NCBI GenBank assembly: GCA_021802765.1
Contig: JAJZRI010000001.1
Coordinates: 232,551 to 296,550 of the forward strand
Source of the DNA: Microcaldota archaeon
GTDB taxonomy: Archaea; Micrarchaeota; Micrarchaeia; Micrarchaeales; CABMGC01
DNA: 64,000 bases
Direction of reading: 5' to 3'
The position numbers were made by a program, and so were the translations under genes. Below, in pieces: positions 41,877 to 51,204 of this stretch. The first letter of the stretch is position 1; each line of letters starts with the position of its first letter. The notes beneath the pieces were generated by a model that ran no database searches, had not been told where the DNA came from, and was given only the letters and a program-made list of their open reading frames with translations.

Positions 41877-43132
41877 TTATACACCTTTATTATCGAACCG
41901 CGATATTCCAGGGTCTGGTTTGATCGGACATAGTATGGTGAGGTATTTGCAGTGATGTAATAATAGAATGGCGATGTTGCAGGACATTTTATTGCATTTG
42001 CAGATAAGATACATCTGGATAATGGACTCTGACTCTCCTTTGACGCATTAAGCAGCTTTGCTGAGTAATAGTCATACGAGTAAATCTCCTGCTCTATCTC
42101 TGAGGCTATGGTGGGCGAGACCGTGCTTGAGTTGTAGAACGAGAGAGTGCTAAAGAGGCTCTGGCTGGCCTGTTCGTAGTCGCTCACGTAGCTTGAATTT
42201 GGCGTGACCAGTAGGCCGTTGTAGGAGATTAGCCCTGTTGGAGGCGTCCCGGAATAATTTATTCCTTCCACAGACGCATTTCCTACCACGGCGCTGCCAA
42301 AACTTATGGGGCTTGATGGACTCTTACTCGATATTTTGGAATTGAGGGGATATCCTACGTTAATTGTCAAGTTTGCAGAATATGAATAGTTCTCCTGCGA
42401 TGATGCGAAGACGAGCTGGTATGGTGAGGGTTCTGGGACTACGCAGTAAGTCTGCGTAAGCGAGCCCCCATTGGAAGAGCAGATGCTAGAGAAGACGCGA
42501 TACTGCCATGCACTTGCCGAGCCGCATTGCGCACTTATCGGATAAGGATTATAAAAGAAGTTTTCGTAGGTGCAATGGGCAGGTTGCATAAGATAGGATA
42601 TGTTCTGCAAATACTGCGAGTACGTAACAGATTCATTGCGGCCAGATAAGTATGCCGAATACTGCGCTTGGGGAGTCTGGGGCTGGTACGCAGTTGAAAG
42701 TTCAACAGATCCGTTGTAGTATTGGCCTGCGCACCCTATCGAATAGGATAGGTTGGCAGCAGACTGACTGGATAGAGGGCTGAAGTTGTCGTAGTATATA
42801 ATGGCGTTATAGAAGCTCTGCGATATGTTGTAATATGAGAAATCTATGCTGCTGGATCTTATCCTGATATCAATTGTGCCGCTGCTGCAGCCGAAGGCAG
42901 AGATTGCCAGGCGATTCGAGTAACCAGATACGGAGAGCAGGGGCATTGAGGCGTAGAGATACGGTTTTTGATAGTAGGTTGGAGTATAAGCTATCGAATA
43001 ATTTGGCGGAAGCCTTGCTGACATGGCCTTGTAATTCTTGACCATGCCACCGTACTGGATTACTGAGGATAGGACCAGCAGCCCTATAGCAGAGGCGATC
43101 ATCAGAAATTCTAGGCTTGTCTGGATCTTCAT
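41873..43132 (-). CDS. Large pilin-like surface protein
   Basis: 419 residues. KIQTSLEFLMIASAIGLLVLS is a class III signal peptide (QTSLE) with a helical core. The remaining about 390 residues are rich in Tyr, Ser and Asn with many N-x-S/T sites and several Cys. It may be a tip adhesin or a minor pilin with a large head. Confidence 0.7.
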   Translation of the reverse strand: MKIQTSLEFLMIASAIGLLVLSSVIQYGGMVKNYKAMSARLPPNYSIAYTPTYYQKPYLYASMPLLSVSGYSNRLAISAFGCSSGTIDIRIRSSSIDFSYYNISQSFYNAIIYYDNFSPLSSQSAANLSYSIGCAGQYYNGSVELSTAYQPQTPQAQYSAYLSGRNESVTYSQYLQNISYLMQPAHCTYENFFYNPYPISAQCGSASAWQYRVFSSICSSNGGSLTQTYCVVPEPSPYQLVFASSQENYSYSANLTINVGYPLNSKISSKSPSSPISFGSAVVGNASVEGINYSGTPPTGLISYNGLLVTPNSSYVSDYEQASQSLFSTLSFYNSSTVSPTIASEIEQEIYSYDYYSAKLLNASKESQSPLSRCILSANAIKCPATSPFYYYITANTSPYYVRSNQTLEYRGSIIKVYN

Positions 43133-43485
43133 TTAATTACCATTACTCTTTCCATGCCTGCCACCTCGACAATCCTGCAAAAATCTTTGGCGCAGACCGT
43201 GTAGTTTGAAAGTCCAGTGGTATATGCAGAAACATTGTAGAATGCGCTAAGGTTGCCAAGCTCTGATGCGTATGCGCTCTTGCTCGTATTACGGCTTGAG
43301 AGCAACGAAATCATCTGCTGGGATATGCTGTAGTACCTTATCTGGGAGTATGAATGACCAGCATAGGCAACTAGCATGGATTGCATGCTTCCGATTCCTA
43401 AGGCCACAAGCATTATCGATGCGGCGGCCAGAGGTATGGCCAGGACCATGTCTGCAGATATTATCCCCATCAGCCGCACCTGCAA
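43129..43485 (-). CDS. Pilus-operon membrane protein
   Basis: 118 residues. A hydrophobic N-terminal helix (ADMVLAIPLAAASIMLVALGIG) is followed by a polar exterior with Tyr/Ser/Asn and two Cys. No QxSxE motif is seen, so processing may differ from its neighbours. It overlaps its neighbour by 4 bases. Confidence 0.6.
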   Translation of the reverse strand: MQVRLMGIISADMVLAIPLAAASIMLVALGIGSMQSMLVAYAGHSYSQIRYYSISQQMISLLSSRNTSKSAYASELGNLSAFYNVSAYTTGLSNYTVCAKDFCRIVEVAGMERVMVIK

Positions 43486-43658
43486 TAATTGTAAAGTGAC
43501 CCGGAGTAGTGCCCGGACAGGTTGGCAAAATGCAGCATGGATGCATAGTACATTTTATACGACTGCGATGAGTGCAGATATATCGCAAACCCAACGGCTG
43601 CAAGTATTAATGATACGGACATGCTCATCATTATCTCAAGGCTCAACTGAAGCAGCAA
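43470..43658 (-). CDS. Short class III signal-peptide pilin-like protein
   Basis: 62 residues. QLSLEIMMSMSVSLIL is a QxSxE class III signal, followed by YLHSSQSYKMYYASM. Only about 35 residues follow the hydrophobic segment, so this could be a minor pilin. Overlaps the next gene by 16 bases. Confidence 0.6.
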   Translation of the reverse strand: MLLQLSLEIMMSMSVSLILAAVGFAIYLHSSQSYKMYYASMLHFANLSGHYSGSLYNYCRCG

Positions 43659-43662
43659 TATC

Positions 43663-44037
43663 TCACCACATCCTCACATAGCCGTAATAGTATGACAGGT
43701 TTATGCGCTCGACTCCTGGACCACATATAACATTTCCGCTCTCCATCACGTATTCTGCAAAGTATACCTTGCCATATTTTGTATCAACCTCGGTGCCATT
43801 AATGCCGCTTGGGCAAAAGCCGTATGGGACATAGGCACGCAGCGAACTGTAATTATTGAGAATTGCTGTGTTAACCTGCTCCGAAAACGTCGCATACTCG
43901 TATCCAATTATAGACTGATTGAATCCAGAGTAAAAGGTGCTTATGGCCCTTGCGGAATAGAGCATTGAGATGCCTGCGATAGATATGTATGCAAGCATCT
44001 CAAGCGACATCTGGGCTTTAATTTGGTCATGCGCCAT
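43663..44037 (-). CDS. Class III signal-peptide pilin-like protein
   Basis: 124 residues. KAQMSLEMLAYISIAGISMLY has the QxSLE motif and a hydrophobic stretch. The head has NNYSS and two Cys. It starts inside the end of the preceding pilin gene (11-base overlap). Confidence 0.7.
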   Translation of the reverse strand: MAHDQIKAQMSLEMLAYISIAGISMLYSARAISTFYSGFNQSIIGYEYATFSEQVNTAILNNYSSLRAYVPYGFCPSGINGTEVDTKYGKVYFAEYVMESGNVICGPGVERINLSYYYGYVRMW

Positions 44038-44272
44038 TTGAAAGACCCGATAGCTGGTTTGATATTGCCTGGCTAACGCTTGAGTTGGTGCCGTTCACGC
44101 TCACGGTCGTTACCACGGATCCCTTTAGTTTTACAATCATGGCCAGGGCGATTAGTATAACTATGCTCGCGGCCGATAACATCATTATGTATTCAAGCGA
44201 CCCCTGGCCCTTCCTTTTCCTAAGGAGCATTAGCAATGCCCTCATCTCTACAGGAACTATTGTTTCCATCAT
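44027..44272 (-). CDS. Archaeal type IV pilin (class III signal peptide)
   Basis: 81 residues. Basic KRKGQGSLEYIMMLSAASIVILIALAMIV is a textbook class III signal peptide: positively charged end, QGSLEYI, then the helix. The mature protein is about 55 residues with N-glycosylation-type sites. Probable major pilin. The start is uncertain: 44272 or an inner ATG at 44245. Confidence 0.75.
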   Translation of the reverse strand: MMETIVPVEMRALLMLLRKRKGQGSLEYIMMLSAASIVILIALAMIVKLKGSVVTTVSVNGTNSSVSQAISNQLSGLSNGA

Positions 44273-44281
44273 TTTGATACC

Positions 44282-45022
44282 TCATATAGCATAAGCCATC
44301 AGGGCTGCTGATGCCTTTATTATTCCTCCAGCAATTACGGCGGATCTAAGAGCGCTGCCTGCATTGTCCGCAGCGCTGCCAGAACCGAATATAGACATAA
44401 CAAATGACATCATGCCCGAATAGAGCACTATAAGGAGCTCGAATTGGATCGTTGGCGGGTGAAGCGAGCCGAGTATTGATGTGGATGAGGACATTATGCT
44501 CGCACCTATGCCGCCGAACAGAGGGACAAAGAAATTAACGCCCAATTGGGACAGAGTATTCATATTTAGCGACCCCTGCATTGCGCTGTTATGCAAATCC
44601 ATCTCTGATTCCAGTTTGGATATGTAGATGTCGAGGCTATTTTTTACATCAAAGCCGCCGTCCGACGCGCTCGAGATAAGTTCGATAAGCTCGTCAAGGT
44701 TATCATTGCCGCTTTTCCCAATATGCAACTTGCCATGATTGCCCATTAGGATGGCGCGCAAGGCGCTCTTTAGTGCGACTGGGCAGGTGCTACTATTGGA
44801 TAGATGCAGCATTGATGAGCTTAGCCCTCTCCTCTTGCATGAATCCCTAAGCTCCTTTGCACATGCTAGCACGGCATGATCGCCAGTCTTCATTTTAACT
44901 TTTGCAGCAAGAGGATAGAGAATGGCAAGGATAGAGGCTAGCGCTAGAAACTTCCAGGATAGAGATGATGCTAGCAGGAATGCGACAATTGCAGCATATG
45001 TAAAAGCTTCGGTCTTGTTCAA
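44282..45022 (-). CDS. Type II/IV secretion platform membrane protein (TadC/GspF-like), second subunit
   Basis: 246 residues with N- and C-terminal hydrophobic helices and a soluble middle containing GGFDVKNSLDIYISKLESEMDLH. Layout is like the T2SF half-domain proteins that form the membrane platform of archaeal pili. TTG start. It is adjacent to a similar protein, as expected for split TadB/TadC-like pairs. Confidence 0.65.
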   Translation of the reverse strand: MNKTEAFTYAAIVAFLLASSLSWKFLALASILAILYPLAAKVKMKTGDHAVLACAKELRDSCKRRGLSSSMLHLSNSSTCPVALKSALRAILMGNHGKLHIGKSGNDNLDELIELISSASDGGFDVKNSLDIYISKLESEMDLHNSAMQGSLNMNTLSQLGVNFFVPLFGGIGASIMSSSTSILGSLHPPTIQFELLIVLYSGMMSFVMSIFGSGSAADNAGSALRSAVIAGGIIKASAALMAYAI

Positions 45023-45027
45023 TCTGA

Positions 45028-45699
45028 CTACCTCTCTGAAAGCACGTTCATTGCGGCGAAAGCAGCAGGTATTGCAGCTGTCAAGGATACTGAAAGAAAA
45101 AGGATGTTTGAGTTCGCCGGGGTTATCATCATCCCGCCTATGAACGAGAATATGGCAAATGACGGGGCGATTGTGGAGATGAACATGCCTATCGTGGCAT
45201 ACCGCGCTGACAAGGCGCTCCTGCGCATGGATCTCTCCTTTCCTATGCGCCCATAGAGCAAGGAAGCCTCGCTTGCACCAGAATCCGGGCCGCGGATGTA
45301 TCTTGCAATCTCTTTGCCAATCTTCCCATCCTTTGCCGAAGAAACGAGCGAATCGAAAAGGCTTTCGCCCATTTTTATCCTGCTTGAGGATTCAAGCAGC
45401 ACATTGGATGCGTGTTTGTTTGCACAGAAGCGGGATGCCTTATTTATGGCATTTGCAAGCGGCATCTTTGCGGATTGGTAGCTGACGACACGTGACACAC
45501 CATTCATTATGCCTTCTATGATCCCAGCCCTTTTGAGCCTCTCTTTATGGACCGAGTACGCCATGTAGACGACAAGGAATGATGCAAGATAAATTGGTAA
45601 GGTAAGTTGCAAATAGGACGCACTTCCCAGCACTGAAAGTGAGACTATTGCTGAAATGAACAAGGACGCTAGTAGTACAATAGGAAGTATATTATCCAT
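45028..45699 (-). CDS. Type II/IV secretion platform membrane protein, first subunit
   Basis: 223 residues from the ATG at 45699. Two N-terminal and two C-terminal helices surround a soluble helical T2SF-like segment (SSRIKMGESLFDSLVSSAKDGKIGKEIARYI). Follows the ATPase gene directly (the ATPase stop is 2 bases upstream). Confidence 0.65.
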   Translation of the reverse strand: MDNILPIVLLASLFISAIVSLSVLGSASYLQLTLPIYLASFLVVYMAYSVHKERLKRAGIIEGIMNGVSRVVSYQSAKMPLANAINKASRFCANKHASNVLLESSSRIKMGESLFDSLVSSAKDGKIGKEIARYIRGPDSGASEASLLYGRIGKERSMRRSALSARYATIGMFISTIAPSFAIFSFIGGMMITPANSNILFLSVSLTAAIPAAFAAMNVLSER

Positions 45700-45701
45700 A
45701 A

Positions 45702-47204
45702 TCACCAACCAGCATAGCTCATGACCTCCTTTTCGACTGACTTGCTGCCATCATCGCCCGCGCTCTTCTCGATGAGCCTTGACCTTCTGTCGAACTCCTT
45801 TAATGCATCCTTTGCAGATATGCCGTGTATCCTGCAGTAGCAGCCGATTAGTTTTGATTCGGCAAGCGCATGCCTGTCAAAAATTCCGTTTTGGGCAAGC
45901 TCTGAGACCTTCACCATGTCCTCTTCGCCTAGCGGCTCTCCTATGTCGGTCTCCGCGCGGCTAAGCCACCTGTACTCGAAGATTCCAGAGACAAACCTGC
46001 GATTTACATCTGCCTGCTTCATGTAAATGGCTATGTCAAGCGCTCCGAGACCCCTTATATCGACAGACATCGGCCTGACCATAAGCTTTCTTAGTATCTG
46101 CATGCCGCCCTCGTTGCTGTGCATGGTGGCCGCAAATGATATCCCGATATTAGCGCCCATGAAAAGATCCCTGGCTTCGTCTCCGCGCATCTCGCCTATG
46201 ACTATTCTTCCAGGACGCATCCTAAGGGCGTTTATAACTTGTTCTTTTGGAGTCACCAGCCCATATCTTGAACCGTAAAGGGCAACAGTATTTAATATTC
46301 CGTGGCTGTTTATCTCGTTTACATCCTCCTCTACGGTAATGACCTTCTCGTTTGATGGAAAGAATGATCTTAGGGCTCCTAGGAATGTTGTCTTGCCGCT
46401 TGCCGGAGCCCCTGAGACTATCAGGTTGTATCTGCACTCCATTGCCATCCACAGGTAGGATAACATCTGCGAAGATGCTGTGCGCTTTGAGATAAGGTAG
46501 GATAGGTCTATCTCTTTCCTTCCGCCTATCCTTATTGATGCCGCGGCGCCGCTTATTGCATATGGCCTTATCTGTGCATGAAGCCTTAGATCTGCGACCT
46601 GGGCGTCGACTATTGGGGTTGACTCGCTGATCTCCTTGTCGGAATCCAGGACCATTCGATTTATGGCACCCCTGAATGCAGCCTCTCCGGAGAAGGCCAG
46701 ATTAGTGATGCACCGCCCATATCTTGTTGAGTAGACAACGATTGGCGATTCGGGCGAACTTATCTCTATCTCCTCGATATTCTTTTTGTCTTCAAGAAGC
46801 ATGCTTATCGGACCGTATCCCACCGTGTCGTGCGCCACGACGTAGGCGAGCTCCTGTATGCGATCCGGAGGCGATAACTCTGCGAGCTTTAGGGATGCGG
46901 CGCTGCGGGCCTGGTCAATACCAGGGAGACTGTTGGAATTGGCAGTGGAGAATTGCGAAATTATCTCTGCCTTTGCGATTTCCATGCAGCGCCTGTCGTT
47001 ATTGCTTATCTCGAACATGAAAGAGTAGGTATATGCGCTGGCTAGCCTTGATATGCAGCGCCGCGGCGCTCCATCAAAGTATTCTATTGTGCTTCCAGTA
47101 TCGGCGGGCAATATCTCTGTACATAGCCTTGAGGACTTTTGCTCTTTTTCACGTGTTTTTCCCAAGATGCTTCCGATTTCAAGGCCACTGAATCCAAACC
47201 GCAT
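45702..47204 (-). CDS. Type IV pilus assembly ATPase (GspE/TadA/FlaI-like)
   Basis: 500 residues. Walker A is SGAPASGKTTFLG; the Asp box TVEEDVNEIN follows, then the Walker B RMRPGRIVIGEMRGDEA and the His box ATMHSNEGG. This hexameric motor drives pilin assembly. The ATG at 47204 (RFGFSGLEIG) is preferred over a TTG at 47210. GGTATATAATC about 30 bases upstream could be the operon promoter. Confidence 0.92.
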   Translation of the reverse strand: MRFGFSGLEIGSILGKTREKEQKSSRLCTEILPADTGSTIEYFDGAPRRCISRLASAYTYSFMFEISNNDRRCMEIAKAEIISQFSTANSNSLPGIDQARSAASLKLAELSPPDRIQELAYVVAHDTVGYGPISMLLEDKKNIEEIEISSPESPIVVYSTRYGRCITNLAFSGEAAFRGAINRMVLDSDKEISESTPIVDAQVADLRLHAQIRPYAISGAAASIRIGGRKEIDLSYLISKRTASSQMLSYLWMAMECRYNLIVSGAPASGKTTFLGALRSFFPSNEKVITVEEDVNEINSHGILNTVALYGSRYGLVTPKEQVINALRMRPGRIVIGEMRGDEARDLFMGANIGISFAATMHSNEGGMQILRKLMVRPMSVDIRGLGALDIAIYMKQADVNRRFVSGIFEYRWLSRAETDIGEPLGEEDMVKVSELAQNGIFDRHALAESKLIGCYCRIHGISAKDALKEFDRRSRLIEKSAGDDGSKSVEKEVMSYAGW

Positions 47205-47322
47205 TGACAATACCTTTTACTTAAGTAAATGATTATATACCTAAATAAATATTTAAGCCTTGCGTTTGCACGGTGCATTTGAGGAGGTTTTGGAGACGGT
47301 TTGGGCCTGTGCTGGGAAAGAC

Positions 47323-47329
47323 TTTTAAA
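47323..47329 (+). promoter_or_regulatory. TATA-like box of the 5S rRNA gene
   Basis: TTTTAAA lies 21-27 bases before the predicted 5' end of the 5S rRNA. Confidence 0.5.
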
Positions 47330-47349
47330 GCTATTAGTGCATATAAGTA

Positions 47350-47466
47350 TGTCAAACGGCCACAGGTGCGGGGAAACGCCCGAACCCATTCCGAACTCGG
47401 AAGCTAAGACCGCTCACGATATGAAATACTGCGCTTCTGCGTGGAAAAGCATATTGCTGTTTGGCA
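47350..47466 (+). rRNA. rrf: 5S ribosomal RNA
   Basis: About 117 bases. The ends pair (TGTCAAAC with GTTTGGCA, one G-T pair). The core GCGGGGAAACGCCCGAACCCATTCCGAACTCGGAAGCTAAG is the conserved 5S loop B/C and helix III region. No 16S or 23S gene is near. The prenyl synthase gene ends 7 bases beyond it, convergent. Confidence 0.92.
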
Positions 47467-47473
47467 CTTATAC

Positions 47474-48496
47474 TTATTTTTTCCTGTTGTAGAGCTCCTC
47501 TATCGCAGATATCAGAGTTGCCGTGTATTCGTTGTCGGGTATTATTCCCTTGTAGGATTCGATTGTTTTTGCAGCCTTGGCTGAATACTCCTCTGCAACG
47601 GACCTTGCATATTCTATCCCGCCGTATTTGCCCACCATTTCGACCAGGAAGTTTATGTCGTCGGCTGTCTTCTGGTCCCTGTTCTTTAGGTATATTGCAT
47701 CTATCCTTGCCTTCTCTTGAGTGTCGGCCTTCGAGTAGGTATGAAGCATTATTAAGGTTAGTTTGCCTTCGTACAGGTCGCCGTACCTCTTCTTTCCGAA
47801 GTCCTTCTCATCTGCCGTCATATCCAGTATGTCGTCCACTATCTGAAAGGCCATGCCTGCGGGCTCGCCGATGTCCTTCATTATGCCAAGCGTGCTCAGG
47901 TCCGCTCCTGCAATCATCGAACCTATCTGCATCGGCCCGTAGACCGAGTAGTAGCAGGTCTTTGCCTGCACTATGCGGAAGTAGAGCTCCTCTGTGGCCT
48001 TTGCAAGGCTCCTGGTCCTGTAGATGAAGTTTGTCTCGACATACTGGCCTTCTACGGTGTATTCGAGCATGTCATAGAACTTGTCGTATATCTTCCCGCC
48101 GAGCTCCGGACCGAGCACCTGGAGATTGTCCTTTAGCATCTTCCACATCACTATGTGCACGGCGTCTCCCGCGTTGATTGCAAGCTCCTTTCCATATATC
48201 TTGTGCAGGGCGGGCTTTCCCCTCCTTAGCTCGGAGTCATCCTCGACGTCGTCATGTATCAATATCCAATCCTCAGACATCTGCATGGCGGCAGCGGATA
48301 GAAGCAGCTTCTCCTTTGATGCGCCTAGCATCTCACCTGCAAGCATCAGCAGCCCGGGCCTGCGGTAGTTTCCCCTACGCTCCGCGTACTCCTTTGCCAT
48401 GGCATAATGCTCGGCAGGCTCCTTCATTGGCAGATACTCCATCATCTTTGAGTATATGTCCTGCTTATTGCCGCCGACATAGTCCTTGAAGTTCAT
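47474..48496 (-). CDS. Polyprenyl (geranylgeranyl) diphosphate synthase
   Basis: 340 residues. First aspartate-rich motif HDDVEDDSELRRG (DDxxD at 82-86) and second FQIVDDILDMT. It elongates DMAPP with IPP to C20 (or longer) diphosphates for ether lipids. Residues before the first motif (AAAMQMSEDWILI) set chain length; the sequence does not settle C15 versus C20. Confidence 0.9.
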   Translation of the reverse strand: MNFKDYVGGNKQDIYSKMMEYLPMKEPAEHYAMAKEYAERRGNYRRPGLLMLAGEMLGASKEKLLLSAAAMQMSEDWILIHDDVEDDSELRRGKPALHKIYGKELAINAGDAVHIVMWKMLKDNLQVLGPELGGKIYDKFYDMLEYTVEGQYVETNFIYRTRSLAKATEELYFRIVQAKTCYYSVYGPMQIGSMIAGADLSTLGIMKDIGEPAGMAFQIVDDILDMTADEKDFGKKRYGDLYEGKLTLIMLHTYSKADTQEKARIDAIYLKNRDQKTADDINFLVEMVGKYGGIEYARSVAEEYSAKAAKTIESYKGIIPDNEYTATLISAIEELYNRKK

Positions 48497-48502
48497 CTAT
48501 CT

Positions 48503-49162
48503 TCACCCGTTCTTGCTGTTATACTGGCAGTATGATTTAACCGGGCAGTCATTACATAAAGGTTTTGTTTTGCAGTACCTCTTCCCTAGTTCGACAAACT
48601 GGGCGTGGAAGTCCTTATACATGTCGAGATCCTCAGGTATGCTTGCGGATATGTCAAACCTCAACTCATCATACGGGATCTTCGGATCGCTTCCATATAT
48701 CCTGCTTGTTATCCTTCGGGTATAGGCATCTATGATGAACATGTGCTTTCCTGCAACGTAGAGCATTATCGAGTCTGCAGTCTCCTTGCCTATGCCCTTT
48801 ATGGACAGCAGCTCCCGTCTAAGCTCGCCGGAATCCTTAGAGAACATCGAATCGATTCCGCCGTACCTTGAATGCAGATATTCTGCAAAATCTTTGAGGT
48901 GCGCCGCCTTCTGCTTATAGAAGCCCGAAGGCCTTATGCACAGCTCTATTGAATGCAGCTTGGCCTTTCTTATGCTCTCAAGGCCAAGGAGCCTGGCTTC
49001 CCTGAGATTTGAGATCGCCTTCTCGACGTTCTTCCACGAGGTCTGCTGCGTGAGTATTGCCCCGATTATTATCTCGTCGCGCGTCTGGGCTGGCCACCAT
49101 CCCTGATGGCCGAAGTGCTTCCTAAGATTAGAATATAGTTCGGGAAGACTAAGAGTCCTCAT
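48503..49162 (-). CDS. Endonuclease III-like HhH-GPD DNA glycosylase with 4Fe-4S
   Basis: 219 residues. HhH motif KGIGKETADSIMLYVAGKHMFIIDAYTRRI with the catalytic Asp in DAYTRR. FeS loop CKTKPLCNDCPVKSYC. TQQTSWKNVEKAISNL is typical of the Nth/MIG group. Removes damaged or mispaired bases. Specificity (thymine glycol, T:G) is uncertain. Confidence 0.88.
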   Translation of the reverse strand: MRTLSLPELYSNLRKHFGHQGWWPAQTRDEIIIGAILTQQTSWKNVEKAISNLREARLLGLESIRKAKLHSIELCIRPSGFYKQKAAHLKDFAEYLHSRYGGIDSMFSKDSGELRRELLSIKGIGKETADSIMLYVAGKHMFIIDAYTRRITSRIYGSDPKIPYDELRFDISASIPEDLDMYKDFHAQFVELGKRYCKTKPLCNDCPVKSYCQYNSKNG

Positions 49163-49174
49163 TGCAAGACCGGA

Positions 49175-49642
49175 TTAAACCTTGATCTCTCCGCTGTTTA
49201 TCTTTGCTATGGTCTCCCTGGCACTTACTCCGTCGCAGGTTATGTTCATGCTCTTGCAAGTCCCTAGAACCTGCTTTACCCGTGAGGCAAGGCTATTTCC
49301 GTAGAGCGAGGCCTTCTTGGCCTCTGCTATCTTCTTGACCTGGTCGATTGTTATGTTGCCTGCAATCTCATCCTTTATCTTTCCGCCCTTCTCGAGCCCG
49401 AGTTCCTTAAGTATGAGCGCGCTTGTGGTTGGAGAGCCGACCTCTACCTTGAACTCCTTGGTCTCCTTTATCACTGTAACCTTTACTGGTATCTTTATAC
49501 CGGAAAAGGCCTTGGTCTTCTCGTTGATCTCGGCCACTATGTTTGCAGTATTCACTCCAAGTGGTCCCAATGCAGGACCGAAAGGTGGACCGGATGTTGC
49601 CTTTCCTCCCTCTATGAGCCCGTTAACTACTACTTCTGTCAT
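49175..49642 (-). CDS. rpl11: Ribosomal protein uL11
   Basis: 155 residues. NGLIEGGKATSGPPFGPALGPLGVNTANIV is the conserved N-terminal RNA/thiostrepton-loop region. Located after Spt5, as usual in archaea, but L1-L10-L12 are 3 kb away here. Confidence 0.95.
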   Translation of the reverse strand: MTEVVVNGLIEGGKATSGPPFGPALGPLGVNTANIVAEINEKTKAFSGIKIPVKVTVIKETKEFKVEVGSPTTSALILKELGLEKGGKIKDEIAGNITIDQVKKIAEAKKASLYGNSLASRVKQVLGTCKSMNITCDGVSARETIAKINSGEIKV

Positions 49643-49646
49643 ATTT

Positions 49647-50093
49647 TCATCCCTGGTTTGCTTTTTGAATTATCCTTGCCATGTTGGCCTTTGTAGTAAC
49701 CGGAATTGGGACTGCGACGTCCATCAACTCTACGGTTATCTCGTCCTTGTTGCTGTCCATCTTTATCACCTTGGCCTTATAGCCCTTAAAAGGCCCGGCG
49801 AAGAACTCTATTACGTCACCGATGTGTATCTCCTGCGCTGTCTGCTTTGTGGTGAGCATCTTGTCCAGCTCCGCCTCATCGAGTGACTTTGCAAGCATTC
49901 CCTTCACGTGGGGCTCGTTTAGTATGAGGTCCCTGCAGGCAATCTCGCTTGCGGCCTCCACTATCAGATAGCCCCTCATTCCGAAAGGCATGACTATCGA
50001 GTAGATGTCCGTATTGCCCTTTGAGACCTTATTCTGCAGTATGTCAGCAGTTATCTTCTCCTGGCTTGCAGTTACCCTTACTATGAAGTACAA
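49647..50093 (-). CDS. spt5: Transcription elongation factor Spt5
   Basis: 148 residues: NGN domain followed by KOW (IHIGDVIEFFAGPFKGYKAKVIK). Binds RNA polymerase clamp. Starts with TTG (YFIVRVTASQEK); no in-frame ATG sits close. Divergent from Trm5 with a 37-base gap, which contains an AT-rich shared promoter. Confidence 0.93.
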   Translation of the reverse strand: MYFIVRVTASQEKITADILQNKVSKGNTDIYSIVMPFGMRGYLIVEAASEIACRDLILNEPHVKGMLAKSLDEAELDKMLTTKQTAQEIHIGDVIEFFAGPFKGYKAKVIKMDSNKDEITVELMDVAVPIPVTTKANMARIIQKANQG

Positions 50094-50130
50094 TTCATCA
50101 CTTTTTATGTTTTATTATCGATATCAATTC

Positions 50131-51153
50131 ATGCTTGGAGTCAGAGCGCGCAAAAAGGACGCACAAAAGATAAAACAGTATCTCGCAAGGCAGAAACTAA
50201 TGGCCAATAATTATAATTTGATTAGTTCTGATGAATTTATATACTTTCCCATAACCTGTGCGGATCGGAGATGCGGCCGTGACTTGCCAGGGCTTGGAAC
50301 CAAGGTTGTCAATATGGATTTTAAGCCAATTAGGGAGAGATCGGACTATAGGAAAAAGCTGCGCGAGGCGCTTGGGAAGAGCTATGATAGTGTGGCCAAG
50401 GGGTATGAGCTCTTGGGGGATGTGGCGCTGATAAATGCGGGTAGCAGGCGCATGGGAAAGGAGATGGCCAAGGTAGTAATGGGGATGAACAAGAATGTGA
50501 AGACGGTGCTTTCCAAGGGGCCGGTCTTTGGAAAGTACAGGATAAGGAAGTATTCGTATGTGGCTGGCAGAAGGAAGTACACTGCCCTGTATAAGGAGAA
50601 CGGAGCGTCGTTCAATATAGACGTAAGGAGCACTTTCTTCTCGACGCGCCTCGGCTTTGAGCGTGCGCGGGTTTGCAGGCTCGTTAAGGATAGAGAGAAT
50701 GTCATGGTGATGTTCGCTGGCATAGGACCTTTTGCAATAGAGATAGGCAAGGCGCACAAGGGATGCCATGTTGTAGGGATAGAGCTCAACAGGAGGGCCT
50801 ACAAGTCCATGGTGGAGAACATAAAGCTAAACAAGCTTGATAACGTCGATGCAAAACTCGGCGATGTAAGTAAGGAGGCTGCAAATTACAGGAATTTTGC
50901 GGATAGAATAATAATGCCACTGCCAAAAGAATCACACAAGTTCCTCGAGTCGGTGCTATTGGTGTCTAAGAAGAGATGCATAGTACATTATTATGCATTC
51001 GGCAGCAAGGACCGCGGATTTTCGGAGCAGGAAGACATGCTCAGGTCATTTTTCAAGGGGCATGGTAGGAAGTTTAAGGTATTGAACAGGAGGGAGGTAC
51101 GGCCATATTCTGCTCGCGAGATAGAGATGGGACTAGACTTCCAGATATACTAA
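50131..51153 (+). CDS. trm5: tRNA (guanine37-N1)-methyltransferase Trm5
   Basis: 340 residues from the ATG at 50131. The SAM-binding core VMVMFAGIGPFAIEIGKAHKG and later RIIMPLPKES (N/D-PP-Y type variant MPLP) are typical. Methylates G37 next to the anticodon, which prevents frameshifting. Length is normal for Trm5b-like enzymes. The N-terminal RNA-binding domain VRARKKDAQKIKQYL is also typical. Confidence 0.9.
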   Translation: MLGVRARKKDAQKIKQYLARQKLMANNYNLISSDEFIYFPITCADRRCGRDLPGLGTKVVNMDFKPIRERSDYRKKLREALGKSYDSVAKGYELLGDVALINAGSRRMGKEMAKVVMGMNKNVKTVLSKGPVFGKYRIRKYSYVAGRRKYTALYKENGASFNIDVRSTFFSTRLGFERARVCRLVKDRENVMVMFAGIGPFAIEIGKAHKGCHVVGIELNRRAYKSMVENIKLNKLDNVDAKLGDVSKEAANYRNFADRIIMPLPKESHKFLESVLLVSKKRCIVHYYAFGSKDRGFSEQEDMLRSFFKGHGRKFKVLNRREVRPYSAREIEMGLDFQIY

Positions 51154-51204
51154 CCCAAATCCACAAATTAATATATCAGGAAAAACTAGATTTTCTTGAG
51201 TTTG

